Shown here: positions 1 to 9,026 of the stretch, piece after piece
How the letters are laid out: every line of letters begins with the position of its first letter
How positions within the stretch are numbered: position 1 is the stretch's first letter
Origin: Nonomuraea candida
GTDB lineage: Bacteria > Actinomycetota > Actinomycetes > Streptosporangiales > Streptosporangiaceae
Reading direction: 5' to 3'
DNA length: 64,000 nt
Assembly: GCF_000725485.1 (NCBI RefSeq)
Contig: NZ_JOAG01000037.1
Coordinates: forward strand, 1 to 64,000
Translations under genes and position numbers: made by a program
The notes under the pieces: generated by a model
Told to the model about the DNA's origin: nothing
The model's database searches: none
Seen by the model: the letters and a program-made list of their open reading frames with translations, nothing else

Positions 1-389
1 TTCAAGTCTCTGTCAAATTGACCGGACTCGCTCGACCTGCGGGAATTAAGCGCCGCCCCCTTTCGGAGACAACCCCTCTAACTTACCAGCCGATCCGAGC
101 TGATGCGAAACCAGCGAAGGACGACTCTGAAAGTAAGAGGATTTGCCGGGCATCTCCGAGGTCCCTGTGGGACCTCTCGGCCGCCCTGCGGGAAGCAACT
201 CTAGCAGCCCGGCGCGCGTGCTCAGGCCTACTCAGGTAATCAGGAGGTTCTTCCCTCACCACCTGACCCTCAAACCTCGCCGGGATATCCCCAGCTCGTC
301 GCCGCCGGTCAAGCCGACGGCAAGTCATCCGCAATCGCCCCTCGGTACGAACTACCTACGAGCAGTCTGCGCTCTCGGAGGTGGCCGCA
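1..389. other. Gene-less leading stretch with one hairpin
   Basis: No convincing gene here; the short open frames have poor composition and no ribosome binding site. The one clear structure is a perfect inverted repeat at 158-165 and 169-176 (GAGGTCCC, loop TGT, GGGACCTC) with no T tract on either side. It could be a factor-independent terminator for an upstream gene outside the window or part of the leader of the gene at 390. I recognise no known riboswitch. Confidence 0.5.
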
Positions 390-788
390 ATGACCCGGTC
401 GGAGTTCGATGACATCCGCGCTTTTCTCGCCGACGAGGCGACGCATGCCGGCGACCTGCTGCGCATCGCCAGGACTCTGATCGACGACCTTGAGCACGCC
501 CGCATGCGCGAGGCGATCCTGCGCACCCACTACCTGCGCCTGCTGACGGCGGCGCGGGCGACCATGGCCGCGGACTCCGTGGACGCGCCCGACCCGCTGG
601 CCTTCCTCAGGCACGAGCTGGCCGAGCGCGGCCAGCTGCCGGAGGACGGGGAGGCGGCGCAGCGCATCCTGTCCGACGCCCGTACGGCGGCCGCGCTGCT
701 CGCCTGCCTGGAGCAGCCGGCTCCGGCGCGCTCGCGCGGCCTGCGCCTGCGCCGCTGCGTCGGCTCCGGCCGCACGCTCCCCCGCTGA
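390..788 (+). CDS. Conserved-looking hypothetical protein, helical
   Basis: A 132-residue protein rich in Ala, Leu, Arg and charged residues, predicted soluble and mostly helical, with no signal peptide or membrane segment. I do not recognise the family. The start chosen is the ATG at 390, because GGAGG at 377-381 lies eight bases before it; a GTG at 381 overlaps that Shine-Dalgarno and is less likely. The Arg-rich C-terminus (residues about 112-132) may bind nucleic acid or be disordered. It stands alone on the plus strand, with about 200 non-coding bases before the next small gene. Confidence 0.65.
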   Translation: MTRSEFDDIRAFLADEATHAGDLLRIARTLIDDLEHARMREAILRTHYLRLLTAARATMAADSVDAPDPLAFLRHELAERGQLPEDGEAAQRILSDARTAAALLACLEQPAPARSRGLRLRRCVGSGRTLPR

Positions 789-996
789 CCCCGGCCCCCG
801 GTCAGCCGCCGGGCCCCGCCGTCCGGTCTGTCGCCCGGACCAGCCGCCCGGTGCCGCGGGACGGCTCCGCCTGCCCGGCGTACGGGCGGCAAGCGCCGTT
901 CGGCCACGCCCGCGCGGACCACCCGCGTCAGGGGCGTGACGGGATGACGACTTCTGGCATACCCGCACTTGGCGGCCCGCCTGCAAGACTTCGCAT

Positions 997-1185
997 ATGT
1001 GGCAGCGAGGGCTGAACTGGGCGGCAGTCGCCATGGTGGGGATATTCGGCCTGATGTGGGTCGGCATTGTGGTCTATGCCGACCAGGGCTCGTCCCTGTG
1101 GATGCGCGCCGTCCAGATCGTCTTCGGTCTCCTGCTGACGGGCTGGGCCGTGCACAAAGCGATCCGCATGACCGGAAAGGCGTGA
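997..1185 (+). CDS. Small two-helix membrane protein
   Basis: A 62-residue protein with two predicted transmembrane segments, about residues 6-27 and 36-54, joined by a short polar loop containing a YADQ sequence, and a basic C-terminus. The hydrophobic pattern and Trp/Gly content look like a genuine small inner-membrane protein. The function is unknown. It is convergent with kdpE, which ends at 1217, so the two are not co-transcribed. No strong Shine-Dalgarno is visible upstream of the ATG. Confidence 0.6.
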   Translation: MWQRGLNWAAVAMVGIFGLMWVGIVVYADQGSSLWMRAVQIVFGLLLTGWAVHKAIRMTGKA

Positions 1186-1216
1186 TCCCCCGCCGCCTCC
1201 GGAAGGTGATCCGCCG

Positions 1217-1885
1217 CTACGGCTGGAAGCGGTACCCCATGCCCGGCTCGGTCAGCAGGTGGACCGGATGCGCCGGGTCACGTTCGAGCTTGCGGCGCAG
1301 CTGGGCCATGTACTGGCGCAGGTAGTGCGTCTCCTTCAGGTACGCGCTGCCCCACACCTCGGTCAGGAGCTGGCGCTGGCTGATCAGCTTCCCGGGGTTC
1401 CGCAGCAGGAGCTCCAGGAAGTGCCACTCCGTGGGCGTGAGGTGCACCCCTCCGGAGATCGTCTTGCGGGCGAGGTCGATGACGTGCTCCCCGATCTGCA
1501 CCGTCGCGTTCTCCTCCGCCTGCTGCCCCAGGCGCCGGGTGACCGCGCGCACCCGCGCGAGCAGCTCGTCGATGCTGAACGGCTTGGTCACGTAGTCGTC
1601 GGCGCCGGCGTCGAGCGCGTCCACCTTGTCGGTGCTGTCGGCGCGCCCGGAGAGCACGATGATCGGCACCGTCGTCCAGCCGCGCAGCCCCTGAATGACC
1701 TCCACGCCGTCGAGATCGGGCAGCCCCAGGTCGAGGATGACCAGGTCGGGATGCCATTCGGCGGCCTGGCGCAGCGCCGTGCCGCCGTCGGCCGCGACCG
1801 CCACCTCGTACTGCCTGGCCGCCAGGTTGACGCGCAGCGCCCGCAACATCTGCGGCTCGTCGTCCACCACGAGTACGCGCGTCAT
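1217..1885 (-). CDS. kdpE: KdpE-type response regulator
   Basis: OmpR/PhoB-class response regulator, 222 residues. The receiver domain has the acidic pair at D8-D9, phosphoacceptor D52 in the ILDLGLPD strand, and the conserved Lys at 101 (VTKPF). A winged-helix DNA-binding domain occupies about residues 130-222. It is the cognate partner of the KdpD kinase just upstream; the genes overlap by 4 bases, so they are translationally coupled. In the known system phosphorylated KdpE activates the kdpFABC potassium pump. No kdpA, kdpB or kdpC gene lies next to this pair, so its targets must be elsewhere. Confidence 0.92.
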   Translation of the reverse strand: MTRVLVVDDEPQMLRALRVNLAARQYEVAVAADGGTALRQAAEWHPDLVILDLGLPDLDGVEVIQGLRGWTTVPIIVLSGRADSTDKVDALDAGADDYVTKPFSIDELLARVRAVTRRLGQQAEENATVQIGEHVIDLARKTISGGVHLTPTEWHFLELLLRNPGKLISQRQLLTEVWGSAYLKETHYLRQYMAQLRRKLERDPAHPVHLLTEPGMGYRFQP

Positions 1886-4392
1886 GCGGCCCGCCGCAGC
1901 GAGATGGTCATGGTGAGCCCTCCTCCGGGGGTGTCCTCAGGTACGAGCGTGCCGCCCATCGCCTCGGTGAGCCCGCGTGAGAGCGCCAGGCCGAGCCCCA
2001 CTCCCGTGTGGTTGTCCCGGTCACCGAGCCGCTGGAAGGGCAGGAACACCCTTTCATGCGCTTCTGCCGGGATGCCGGGGCCCCGGTCGATGATGCGGAT
2101 CTCCACGTTCTCGCCGTGCCAGCTCGCGCTCACGAGGACCGGCTCGCCGCCCGGGCTGTGCCGTACGGCGTTCGCCATCAGGTTGACCAGCACCCGTTCC
2201 AGCAGCGCGGGGTCGGCCATGAGCTCCGGCAGGTCGGGCGGTATGTCGCTGGCGAGCCGGTCACGCAGGGGCCCGAGGTCGTCGACGGCGTGCGGCAGGA
2301 CGTCCTCGATCGCCACGGGTTCGAGCTTGACGCCGAGCGCGCCGGCCTGCAGCCGGCTCATGTCGAGGAGGTTGGAGACCAGCCGGTTCAGCCGGATCAG
2401 CGACTCGTCGGCGGTGGCGAGCAGTTCGGCGCGGTCCTCGTCGGACCAGGTGACGTCGGTGCTGCTCAGGCTCTCCACGGCCGCCTTGGCCGCGGCGAGC
2501 GGCGTGCGCAGGTCGTGGCCGACCGCGGCGAGCAGCGCGGTGCGCATCCGGTCGGCCTCGGCCAGCGGCCCGGCCCGGTCGGCGGCCTCCCGCAGCCGCT
2601 GCTGCCGCAGCGCGACCGCGGCCTCCGCGGCGAACGCCTCCAGCACCCGCCGGCCGCTGGCCTCCAGCAGCCGCCCGCGCGCGGTCAGCACGAGCCGGTC
2701 GTCGATCACGACGTCGGTGTCGGCCTGGCCGGGACTCGTGGCGGGCACGCCGCCGGACGTCGCCACGACGCGCCACTCCCCCGCCCCGGCCTGCCCGTCC
2801 CGCGCGCCGCGTTCGAGGAGGGTCACCGCGGTCAGGCCGAACGTCTCGCGCATCCTGGCCAGCAGCGACGGCAGCGCCGACTCGCCGCGCAGCACGTGGC
2901 CCGCCAGCGTGGACAGCACCTCGGCGTCGGCCCGCGAGCGCGCCGCCTCCCTGCTGCGCCTGTCGGCCAGGTCCACGACCGTGCTGACCATGGCCGCCAC
3001 GAGGACGAAGATGACCAGCGCGAGCACGTTCTCGGGGCTGGCGATCGTCAGCGTGTGCAGCGGCGGCGTGAAGAACCAGTTGAGCAGCCCGAACCCGAGC
3101 ACCGCCGCCGTCAGCGCCGGCCACATGCCGCCGGTCAGCGCGACGGCCACGACGAGCAGCAGGAAGAGCAGGATCTCGTTGGGCAGCGTCAGGCCGGCCG
3201 CCCTGAGCGCGACCGCGAGCAGCGGCATGCCGAGCAGTGCCAGCGCCCATCCGGACAACCGCCGGGTACGCGTCAGCGCGCCCGCCGTCCGCGGCCGGTA
3301 CCGCCCCTTGCCCGTGGCCTCGTGGGGCACCATGTGCACGTCGATCGAGCCGGACAGCGCCGTGGTCGTCACTCCCACGCCGCGCGTGAGCAGCCGTTTG
3401 CGCCGCGAGGCGCCGAGCACGAGCTGGGTGGCGTTCACGCCGCGGGCGAAGTCGAGCAGCGCCTGCGGCACGTCGTCGCCGATCACCTGGTGGTAGGTCC
3501 CGCCGAGGTCCTCGACGAGGGCGCGCTGGCGTACGAGGTCGGCGGGGTCTCCCCCGGTGGTCAGCCCGTCGGCGCTGGTGATGTGCACGGCCAGCAGGTC
3601 GGCGCCCTTGCCCCTGGCCGCGATCCGGGCGGCCCGCCGGACGAGCGTGTCGCCCTCCGGCCCGCCCGTGAGCGCGACGACCACGCGCTCGCGCGCCTCC
3701 CAGGTGCCGGCGATGGCGTGGTCGCTGCGGTAGCGGCCGAGCTGTTCGTCCACCTTGTCCGCCAGCCAGAGCAACGCGAGCTCCCGCAGGGCGGTCAGGT
3801 TGCCGACGCGGAAGTAGTTGGCGAGCGCCGCGTCCACCTGCTCGGGCGCGTAGACGTTGCCGTGGGCCAGGCGGCGGCGCAGCGCCTCGGGTGACATGTC
3901 GACCAGCTCGATCTGGTCGGCCCGCCGCACCACCTCGTCGGGCATGGTCTCCTGCTGCGGCGTCCCGGTGATGCGCTCGACGACGTCGTTCAGCGATTCG
4001 AGGTGCTGGATGTTGACGGTGGAGACGACGTCGATGCCGGCGTCGAGGATCTCCTCGACGTCCTGCCAGCGCTTGGGGTTGCAGGAGCCGGGGACGTTGG
4101 TGTGGGCCAGCTCGTCGATGAGGACGAGCGCGGGGGCGCGGGCGATGACCGCGTCGGGGTCGAGCTCGGTGAACGTCGTGCCGCGGTAGGCGATGGTGCG
4201 CCGCGGCAGCAGCTCCAGCCCGTCGAGCAGGGCCGTGGTGCGGGGCCGGCCGTGGGTCTCGGCGAAGCCGACGACGACGTCCTTGCCCCGCTCGCGGGCG
4301 CGGCGCGCCTCGCTCAGCATGGAGTATGTCTTGCCCACTCCGGGCGCCGCCCCGAGGTAGACGCGCAGCCGTCCTCTGGGCCTGCCTGCCAT
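1882..4392 (-). CDS. kdpD: KdpD-type sensor histidine kinase
   Basis: Potassium/turgor sensor kinase, 836 residues, close to the usual KdpD size. The N-terminal KdpD domain has a Walker A motif (GAAPGVGKT, residues 14-22) and a Walker B-like LVLIDELAHTN near residue 95. A universal-stress-protein-like domain follows (about 235-360), then four closely spaced membrane helices (about 385-480), a GAF-like region, the H-box VGHDLRTPL with the phosphoacceptor His near 625, and an ATPase domain with the N box (ANAVRHS) and G boxes. It overlaps kdpE by 4 bases. The absence of kdpFABC on either side makes this an orphan kdpDE pair within the window. Confidence 0.93.
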   Translation of the reverse strand: MAGRPRGRLRVYLGAAPGVGKTYSMLSEARRARERGKDVVVGFAETHGRPRTTALLDGLELLPRRTIAYRGTTFTELDPDAVIARAPALVLIDELAHTNVPGSCNPKRWQDVEEILDAGIDVVSTVNIQHLESLNDVVERITGTPQQETMPDEVVRRADQIELVDMSPEALRRRLAHGNVYAPEQVDAALANYFRVGNLTALRELALLWLADKVDEQLGRYRSDHAIAGTWEARERVVVALTGGPEGDTLVRRAARIAARGKGADLLAVHITSADGLTTGGDPADLVRQRALVEDLGGTYHQVIGDDVPQALLDFARGVNATQLVLGASRRKRLLTRGVGVTTTALSGSIDVHMVPHEATGKGRYRPRTAGALTRTRRLSGWALALLGMPLLAVALRAAGLTLPNEILLFLLLVVAVALTGGMWPALTAAVLGFGLLNWFFTPPLHTLTIASPENVLALVIFVLVAAMVSTVVDLADRRSREAARSRADAEVLSTLAGHVLRGESALPSLLARMRETFGLTAVTLLERGARDGQAGAGEWRVVATSGGVPATSPGQADTDVVIDDRLVLTARGRLLEASGRRVLEAFAAEAAVALRQQRLREAADRAGPLAEADRMRTALLAAVGHDLRTPLAAAKAAVESLSSTDVTWSDEDRAELLATADESLIRLNRLVSNLLDMSRLQAGALGVKLEPVAIEDVLPHAVDDLGPLRDRLASDIPPDLPELMADPALLERVLVNLMANAVRHSPGGEPVLVSASWHGENVEIRIIDRGPGIPAEAHERVFLPFQRLGDRDNHTGVGLGLALSRGLTEAMGGTLVPEDTPGGGLTMTISLRRAA

Positions 4393-4495
4393 TCCTCCAG
4401 GTTACGGCCGGTACGGCCGCCGCAGGCGCGCCCCGTCGGCCGAACCGGGAACACGCCCGGAGTGCCGCCCCCACGAACGCGTCCGGAGAAACGAA

Positions 4496-4534
4496 GAATC
4501 CCCGGCCGCCGGGTGATCCGGTGGCCGGGGATTC
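4496..4534 (-). terminator. Hairpin terminator after first tRNA-fMet
   Basis: A perfect 12-bp inverted repeat (arms 4496-4507 and 4523-4534, GAATCCCCGGCC and its complement, 15-base loop) begins five bases beyond the 3' end of the tRNA at 4539-4615. On the minus strand it is followed by only a short T-containing tract, as is common for actinobacterial terminators. Confidence 0.75.
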
Positions 4535-4538
4535 TGCT

Positions 4539-4615
4539 TGGTAGCGGGGACAGGATTTGAACCTGCGACCTCTGGGTTATGAGCCCAGCGAGCTACCGAA
4601 CTGCTCCACCCCGCG
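4539..4615 (-). tRNA. Initiator tRNA-fMet (CAT), copy 1
   Basis: A 77-nt tRNA including an encoded CCA, with anticodon CAT. The initiator features are visible: an unpaired C1-T72 at the end of the acceptor stem and three consecutive G-C pairs in the anticodon stem (GGG/CCC). Elongator tRNA-Met lacks both. It carries a G-U pair (G49-U65) at the end of the T stem; the second copy has G-C there. That is the only difference between the two copies. Confidence 0.95.
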
Positions 4616-4686
4616 TCGGTGTGTCTTGACTAACTATACAGGCTTCGAGTGACTGCTCGGACCACGGGGATCCGGGGCCTTCATGC

Positions 4687-4722
4687 GAAGGCCCGGTCTC
4701 CGTTTCCGGATCCCGGGCCTTC
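4687..4722 (-). terminator. Hairpin terminator after second tRNA-fMet
   Basis: An inverted repeat with 10-bp arms (GAAGGCCCGG at 4687-4696 and its complement at 4713-4722) sits just past the 3' end of the tRNA at 4727-4803. The stem sequence is unlike that of the other tRNA's terminator, so the duplication covered the tRNA but not its flank. Confidence 0.7.
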
Positions 4723-4726
4723 GGCC

Positions 4727-4803
4727 TGGTAGCGGGGGCAGGATTTGAACCTGCGACCTCTGGGTTATGAGCCCAGCGAGCTACCGAACTGCTCCACCCC
4801 GCG
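4727..4803 (-). tRNA. Initiator tRNA-fMet (CAT), copy 2
   Basis: A 77-nt initiator tRNA with encoded CCA, the same C1-T72 mismatch and GGG/CCC anticodon stem as the copy at 4539. It differs by a single base in the T stem, giving G49-C65 in place of G-U. The tandem arrangement, with a separate hairpin after each gene, suggests independent termination. Confidence 0.95.
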
Positions 4804-4859
4804 TCGCTCTTGCCTTTAAAGACTATCGGGCGGCGCGGGGCGGACGCAAACTGAAGGCG

Positions 4860-7800
4860 CTAGGACGTGTTGCCCGTCGGCGATCCGGTTGGGGTCGCCG
4901 TCGGTGAAGCCGGTGGTGAGCCGGTCGGGGTGGCGCTCGGCGAAGCCGCCGGAGAGGCGGTCGGCGAGGCCGAGGGCGACGGTGACGGCGACGCCTGCGG
5001 CTGCTGCGCGTTCGTCCCCTCCAGCGCCTGCAGCGCCTCCTCCAGCCGCTTCTGGGCGTCTCCGTAGGCGTCCCAGTCGGGCGGGCTGGCCTGCAGCGCC
5101 TTCTGCGCGTCGGAGTAGGCCTTCTTGGCGTTGGCGATCGCCGAGTTGAGCGCCGTACTGGATTGGCTCTCCTGGCCGGCCTGCTCTTGTTGCTGGTCGT
5201 TCGGCTGGGTCTGTTCCTGTTGTTGCTCCCCGCCGAAGACCTCCTGCAGCGCCTCCTCAAGGGTGCGCGCCACACCGATCTTGCTGCCGAACGACACCAG
5301 GACCCGCTGCAGGATCGGGTACGGCTCCTGCCCGCCGCCCGCGGCCACCTGGATGTAGACCGGTTCGATGTAGACCAGCCCGCCGGCGTACGGGAGCGTC
5401 AGCAGGTTGCCGTAGCGGACCGACGAGGCGCCCACCCCGAGCAGGTTGAGCTCACCCGCGAAGCGGCTCTGGAAGGCGTTCTGCGCCTGGCCGGGGCCTG
5501 GGATGGGGCTGCTCGACGGCATGCGCAGGATCCGCATGCGGCCGTATTCGGGGCCGTCGGACGAGTCGACCGCCATGAACGCCGCCAGGTTGGGGCCCTG
5601 GCGCGGCACGAACGTCGTGGTCAGCGAGAACGTCGGCGTGCCGCCCGGCATCGTGGTGGTCAGGTAGTAGGGCGGCTGCTTGATGTTCTTGTCGCCCTGG
5701 GTCGGGTCGCCGGGGACGTTCCAGAAGTCCTGGCCGCTGTAGAAGGCGGCCGGGTTGGTGATGTGGTAGCGCGACAGGGTGTAGCGCTGCACCTTGAACA
5801 GGTCTTCCGGGTAGCGCACGTGCTGGCGCAGCTGCTTGCTCATCTCGGAGGCCGGGCGGATCGTGCCGGGGAAGGCGTTGCTCCAGGTCTTGAGCACCGG
5901 GTCGTTGTTGTCCCAGGCGTAGAGCTTGACCGTGCCGTCGTAGGCGTCGACCGTGGCCTTGACCGAGTTGCGGATGTAGTTGATGTGGTCGATCGGCTGC
6001 TGGGCGATGACCCGGCGGTCGGTCGAGGTGTCGCGCGTCATCTCGCCGAGGCTCTCGCTCTGGGCGTACGGGTAGTCGTTGGACGTCGTGTAGCCGTCCA
6101 CGATCCACTGCACCCGCCCGTCGATGATCGCCGGGTAGGGGTTGGCGTCGAGCGTGAGGAACGGCGCGACCTTCTGGACCCTGTCACGCGGGTTGCGGAC
6201 GTAGAGAATCTTGGAGTTCTCGTTGACGTCGCCCGACAGGACGATGTTGGCCTCGCCGTATTTGGCGGCGTAGAGCAGCCTGTTGAAGAACGAGCCGACG
6301 GGCACGCCCGTGGCGCCGGTGTAGGTGGTGTTCTTCTGGCCGGTGCCGCCCGTCTCCGGATAGTCGAGCTCCTGCGGGTTGTTCGGGTTGCCGCCCGCGA
6401 TCACGTATTCGGAGGCGGAGGTGTCGCTCTCGCCGAAGTAGATGCGCGACTCCTTCAGGCCCGTGCTGGTGACCAGGGGGCCGACGACCGGCATGTCCTT
6501 GGCGTCGTAGGCGGGCAGGCCGCTGGAGTCGACCTGGTTGCCGGGCGCGGCGACGAAGCCGTAGCCGTGGGTGTAGACCAGGGCCCGGTTGATCCAGTTG
6601 TTCTGGTCGACCGGCGGGCCGGTCAGCTCGCGGACGCCGACGATGTGGTCGATCATCTTGCCGCTGCTGTCGGGGTAGCGGTCGACGTCGAGCGGGTCGG
6701 CGAAGCTGTAGAAGCCCCTGATCCGCTGCGTCTGCTCGTAGGTCGAGGAGACCAGCGCCGGGTCGAGCAGGCGCACGCCCGAGACCGAGGTGTCGCCGTT
6801 GGCCTGGACCTTGGCGGGGTCGGCCTGCGCGTTGTAGGTCTCGACCTCGGTCCTGTGGACGTTGTACGCCTCGCGCGTGGCCTGGATGTTGCGCTGGATG
6901 TAGGGCGCCTCCTTGCCCTGCTGGTTGGGCTTGACCTGGAACTGCTCGACCAGCGCCGGGTAGACGCCGCCGATCAGGATGGCCGAGAGCACGAGCAGGC
7001 CGAAGGAGACGCCGGGCAGCATGCCGCCGGGCCGGAAGACGCCGGCGAAGAACAGCGCGGCGCAGATCAGCGCGATGATCGCGAGGATGGTCTTGGCCGG
7101 CAGCACCGCGTTGACGTCGGTGTAGGAGGCGCCGTGCACGAAGCCGCGGTCGGAGAAGACCAGGCCGAACCGGTCCATGAAGTAGGCGACGGCCTTGAGC
7201 AGCACGAAGATGCCCAGCAGCACCGACAGGTGGACGCGGGCCGCCCTGGAGGCGTGCACGCCGGGGGATTGCAGGCGGAACCCGCCGTAGAGGTAGTGCG
7301 TGATCGCCGCCAGCACGATCGAGATGATCACGGCGGTGAACAGGAAGTTCAGCACCATCCGGATGAACGGATAGTCGAACATGAAGAACGAGATGTCATA
7401 TTGGAACATCTCGTCCGTCTTGCCGAACGGCGCCCCGTTGACGAACTGCAGCCACGTCTTCCACTGCCCCGCGAACGAGGAGCCGGAGAAGATGGCCAGC
7501 AGGCCCATGCCGACGATGAAGATCAGCTTTCGGTGGGGGTCGAGCGCCATGCGGTAGCGGTCGGCACCACTGCCCCCGCCGAACATCGCCGGCCCGAACA
7601 TCGGCCGGGTCTTGAAGGCGAGCAGCATGTTGCCGCCCGCGATGCCGACCATGAGCACCGCTCCGACCAGGAACAGCACGATCTGGGTCAGCACCACACC
7701 GCTGAAGACCGACGTGAAGCCGGTCGAGTCGAACCACAAATAGTCGGTGTAAATGCCGGAGAAAAGGAAGAACAGCGCCACGATCGCCACGAGAGCGATC

Positions 7801-7874
7801 GCCACAGGCAGAAGCAGTCGCGGTCGGCGGGGCAAGCGCATCGCCCTGCCGGCTCCTGGGGTCCGGAAGCTCAA
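4860..7874 (-). CDS. UPF0182 family large membrane protein
   Basis: About 1004 residues, matching the UPF0182 (COG1615) family found across actinobacteria, cyanobacteria and others; its biochemical function is unknown. The first third has about seven hydrophobic helices, starting at about residues 16-38 in the RLLLPVAIALVAIVAL stretch. The middle is a long extracytoplasmic domain with family sequences such as VDRYPDSSGK and YVRNPRDRV. The C-terminus is a Gln-rich stretch followed by a tail of Pro-Ser-Pro-Thr repeats. The start chosen is TTG at 7874 (giving MSFRTPG) because GAGGGG lies six bases upstream; TTG 7880 and ATG 7841 are alternatives. Confidence 0.9.
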   Translation of the reverse strand: MSFRTPGAGRAMRLPRRPRLLLPVAIALVAIVALFFLFSGIYTDYLWFDSTGFTSVFSGVVLTQIVLFLVGAVLMVGIAGGNMLLAFKTRPMFGPAMFGGGSGADRYRMALDPHRKLIFIVGMGLLAIFSGSSFAGQWKTWLQFVNGAPFGKTDEMFQYDISFFMFDYPFIRMVLNFLFTAVIISIVLAAITHYLYGGFRLQSPGVHASRAARVHLSVLLGIFVLLKAVAYFMDRFGLVFSDRGFVHGASYTDVNAVLPAKTILAIIALICAALFFAGVFRPGGMLPGVSFGLLVLSAILIGGVYPALVEQFQVKPNQQGKEAPYIQRNIQATREAYNVHRTEVETYNAQADPAKVQANGDTSVSGVRLLDPALVSSTYEQTQRIRGFYSFADPLDVDRYPDSSGKMIDHIVGVRELTGPPVDQNNWINRALVYTHGYGFVAAPGNQVDSSGLPAYDAKDMPVVGPLVTSTGLKESRIYFGESDTSASEYVIAGGNPNNPQELDYPETGGTGQKNTTYTGATGVPVGSFFNRLLYAAKYGEANIVLSGDVNENSKILYVRNPRDRVQKVAPFLTLDANPYPAIIDGRVQWIVDGYTTSNDYPYAQSESLGEMTRDTSTDRRVIAQQPIDHINYIRNSVKATVDAYDGTVKLYAWDNNDPVLKTWSNAFPGTIRPASEMSKQLRQHVRYPEDLFKVQRYTLSRYHITNPAAFYSGQDFWNVPGDPTQGDKNIKQPPYYLTTTMPGGTPTFSLTTTFVPRQGPNLAAFMAVDSSDGPEYGRMRILRMPSSSPIPGPGQAQNAFQSRFAGELNLLGVGASSVRYGNLLTLPYAGGLVYIEPVYIQVAAGGGQEPYPILQRVLVSFGSKIGVARTLEEALQEVFGGEQQQEQTQPNDQQQEQAGQESQSSTALNSAIANAKKAYSDAQKALQASPPDWDAYGDAQKRLEEALQALEGTNAQQPQASPSPSPSASPTASPAASPSATPTGSPPASPTATPTGSPTGNTS

Positions 7875-7969
7875 GGCCAACCCCTCGTCGTAATGAAAAA
7901 CGGTCCGTGTCTGGCAACCTACACCGCTGTGCCAGCCGTACGGCTAACGCACGGCGATCGCCAGAAGTT

Positions 7970-9016
7970 TCATCCGGCCTCGCACGCCGGCACTTCGCCC
8001 TTGCCCGTGCGCAGCGCGTCGAGCGCCGACACGGCCGCGTGCAGCGTGTCGGCCCTGACCAGGCGCAGCCCCTCGGGCGCCGCCTTGACCGCCTCCGCGC
8101 AGTTGCCCGGCGGGGTCAGGAAGATCGTCGCGCCGGCGTCCTTCGCGCCCACCATCTTCTGGGCGATGCCGCCGATCGGCCCGACCTCGCCCGTCGTCTG
8201 GATGGTGCCGGTGCCGGCGATCTTCTTCCCGCCGGTGAGCTCGCCCGGCGTGAGCTTGTCGAGTATGCCGAGCGAGAACATCAGCCCGGCGCTGGGCCCG
8301 CCGACGTCGCCCACGTTGATGTCCACGTCGAACGGGAACTTGAACTTGGCCCGCATCGACAGGCCGACGATCGTCTGCTGCTGGGGGCCCGCCACCGTGC
8401 GCAGGGGGACGTCGAGCTTCTCCTTGCCGCGCAGGACGGTGAGCACCACCGTGTCGCCCGGCTTGTGCGCCTTGACCGCGTCCTGGACGGCGGTGACGTC
8501 CTTGGCCACCTTGCCGTCGACCGCGGTGATCTCGTCGTCCTTGAGCACCTTGCCGTCGGCGGGCTTGCCCTTCTCGGTGGAGACCACGCCCACGGCCACC
8601 TCGTAGGGGATCTTCAGCTCGTTGAGCGCGGCGGCGGTCGCGGCGTCCTGGGAGTTGGTCATCTCGATGACGTTCTCCTCCTCGACCTCCTTGGGCGCGC
8701 GGCCGGGAGCGAAGATCGTCTCCTGTGGGACCACCGCCACGGTCGGGTCGAGCCAGCCCCGCAGCGCGGTCAGCAGGTCGATCTGGGCGGCGGGGCCGCC
8801 CTGGTAGGCCACGGTGACCAGGCTCAGCGCGCCGCTGGTCGGGTAGGTCTGCCTGCCCTTGATCGAGATCACGGGCTTCTTGTCGACCTCGCCGATGGTG
8901 TTCTCGGTCGGGCCCGGGCTCAGCACGACGTACGGCACCGGGCGGAACGCGCCGACCACCCCGAGCGCGAGCACGAGGAATCCCGCCAGCAGCAGGGTCA
9001 GGGCACGTCGTGACAT
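7970..9016 (-). CDS. YlbL-type PDZ and Lon (S16) protease
   Basis: Membrane-anchored serine protease of the YlbL family, 348 residues. It has an N-terminal signal anchor (about residues 5-24), a PDZ domain (about 125-200) and a C-terminal Lon-like S16 domain. The Ser-Lys catalytic dyad is visible as S242 (GGPSAGLMFSLG) and K287 (AQKMVGAKDAG). Family members act outside the cytoplasmic membrane and lack the ATPase part of Lon. The signal anchor fits extracytoplasmic action. moaE starts 10 bases beyond its 3' side on the same strand, so the SDR, moaE and this gene may form one transcript. Confidence 0.9.
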   Translation of the reverse strand: MSRRALTLLLAGFLVLALGVVGAFRPVPYVVLSPGPTENTIGEVDKKPVISIKGRQTYPTSGALSLVTVAYQGGPAAQIDLLTALRGWLDPTVAVVPQETIFAPGRAPKEVEEENVIEMTNSQDAATAAALNELKIPYEVAVGVVSTEKGKPADGKVLKDDEITAVDGKVAKDVTAVQDAVKAHKPGDTVVLTVLRGKEKLDVPLRTVAGPQQQTIVGLSMRAKFKFPFDVDINVGDVGGPSAGLMFSLGILDKLTPGELTGGKKIAGTGTIQTTGEVGPIGGIAQKMVGAKDAGATIFLTPPGNCAEAVKAAPEGLRLVRADTLHAAVSALDALRTGKGEVPACEAG

Positions 9017-9026
9017 GTCGATGAGC

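Noticed and set aside
158-176. Known riboswitch upstream of the gene at 390
   Set aside because: Only a simple hairpin is visible; no conserved riboswitch core could be recognised.
4539-4803. Elongator tRNA-Met
   Set aside because: The C1-T72 mismatch and GGG/CCC anticodon-stem pairs identify initiator tRNAs.
5163-8606. 1147-codon plus-strand frame opposite UPF0182 and YlbL genes
   Set aside because: It is the antisense shadow of two well-supported genes; composition is Val/Gly/Arg/Asp/His-skewed with no domain or start signal.
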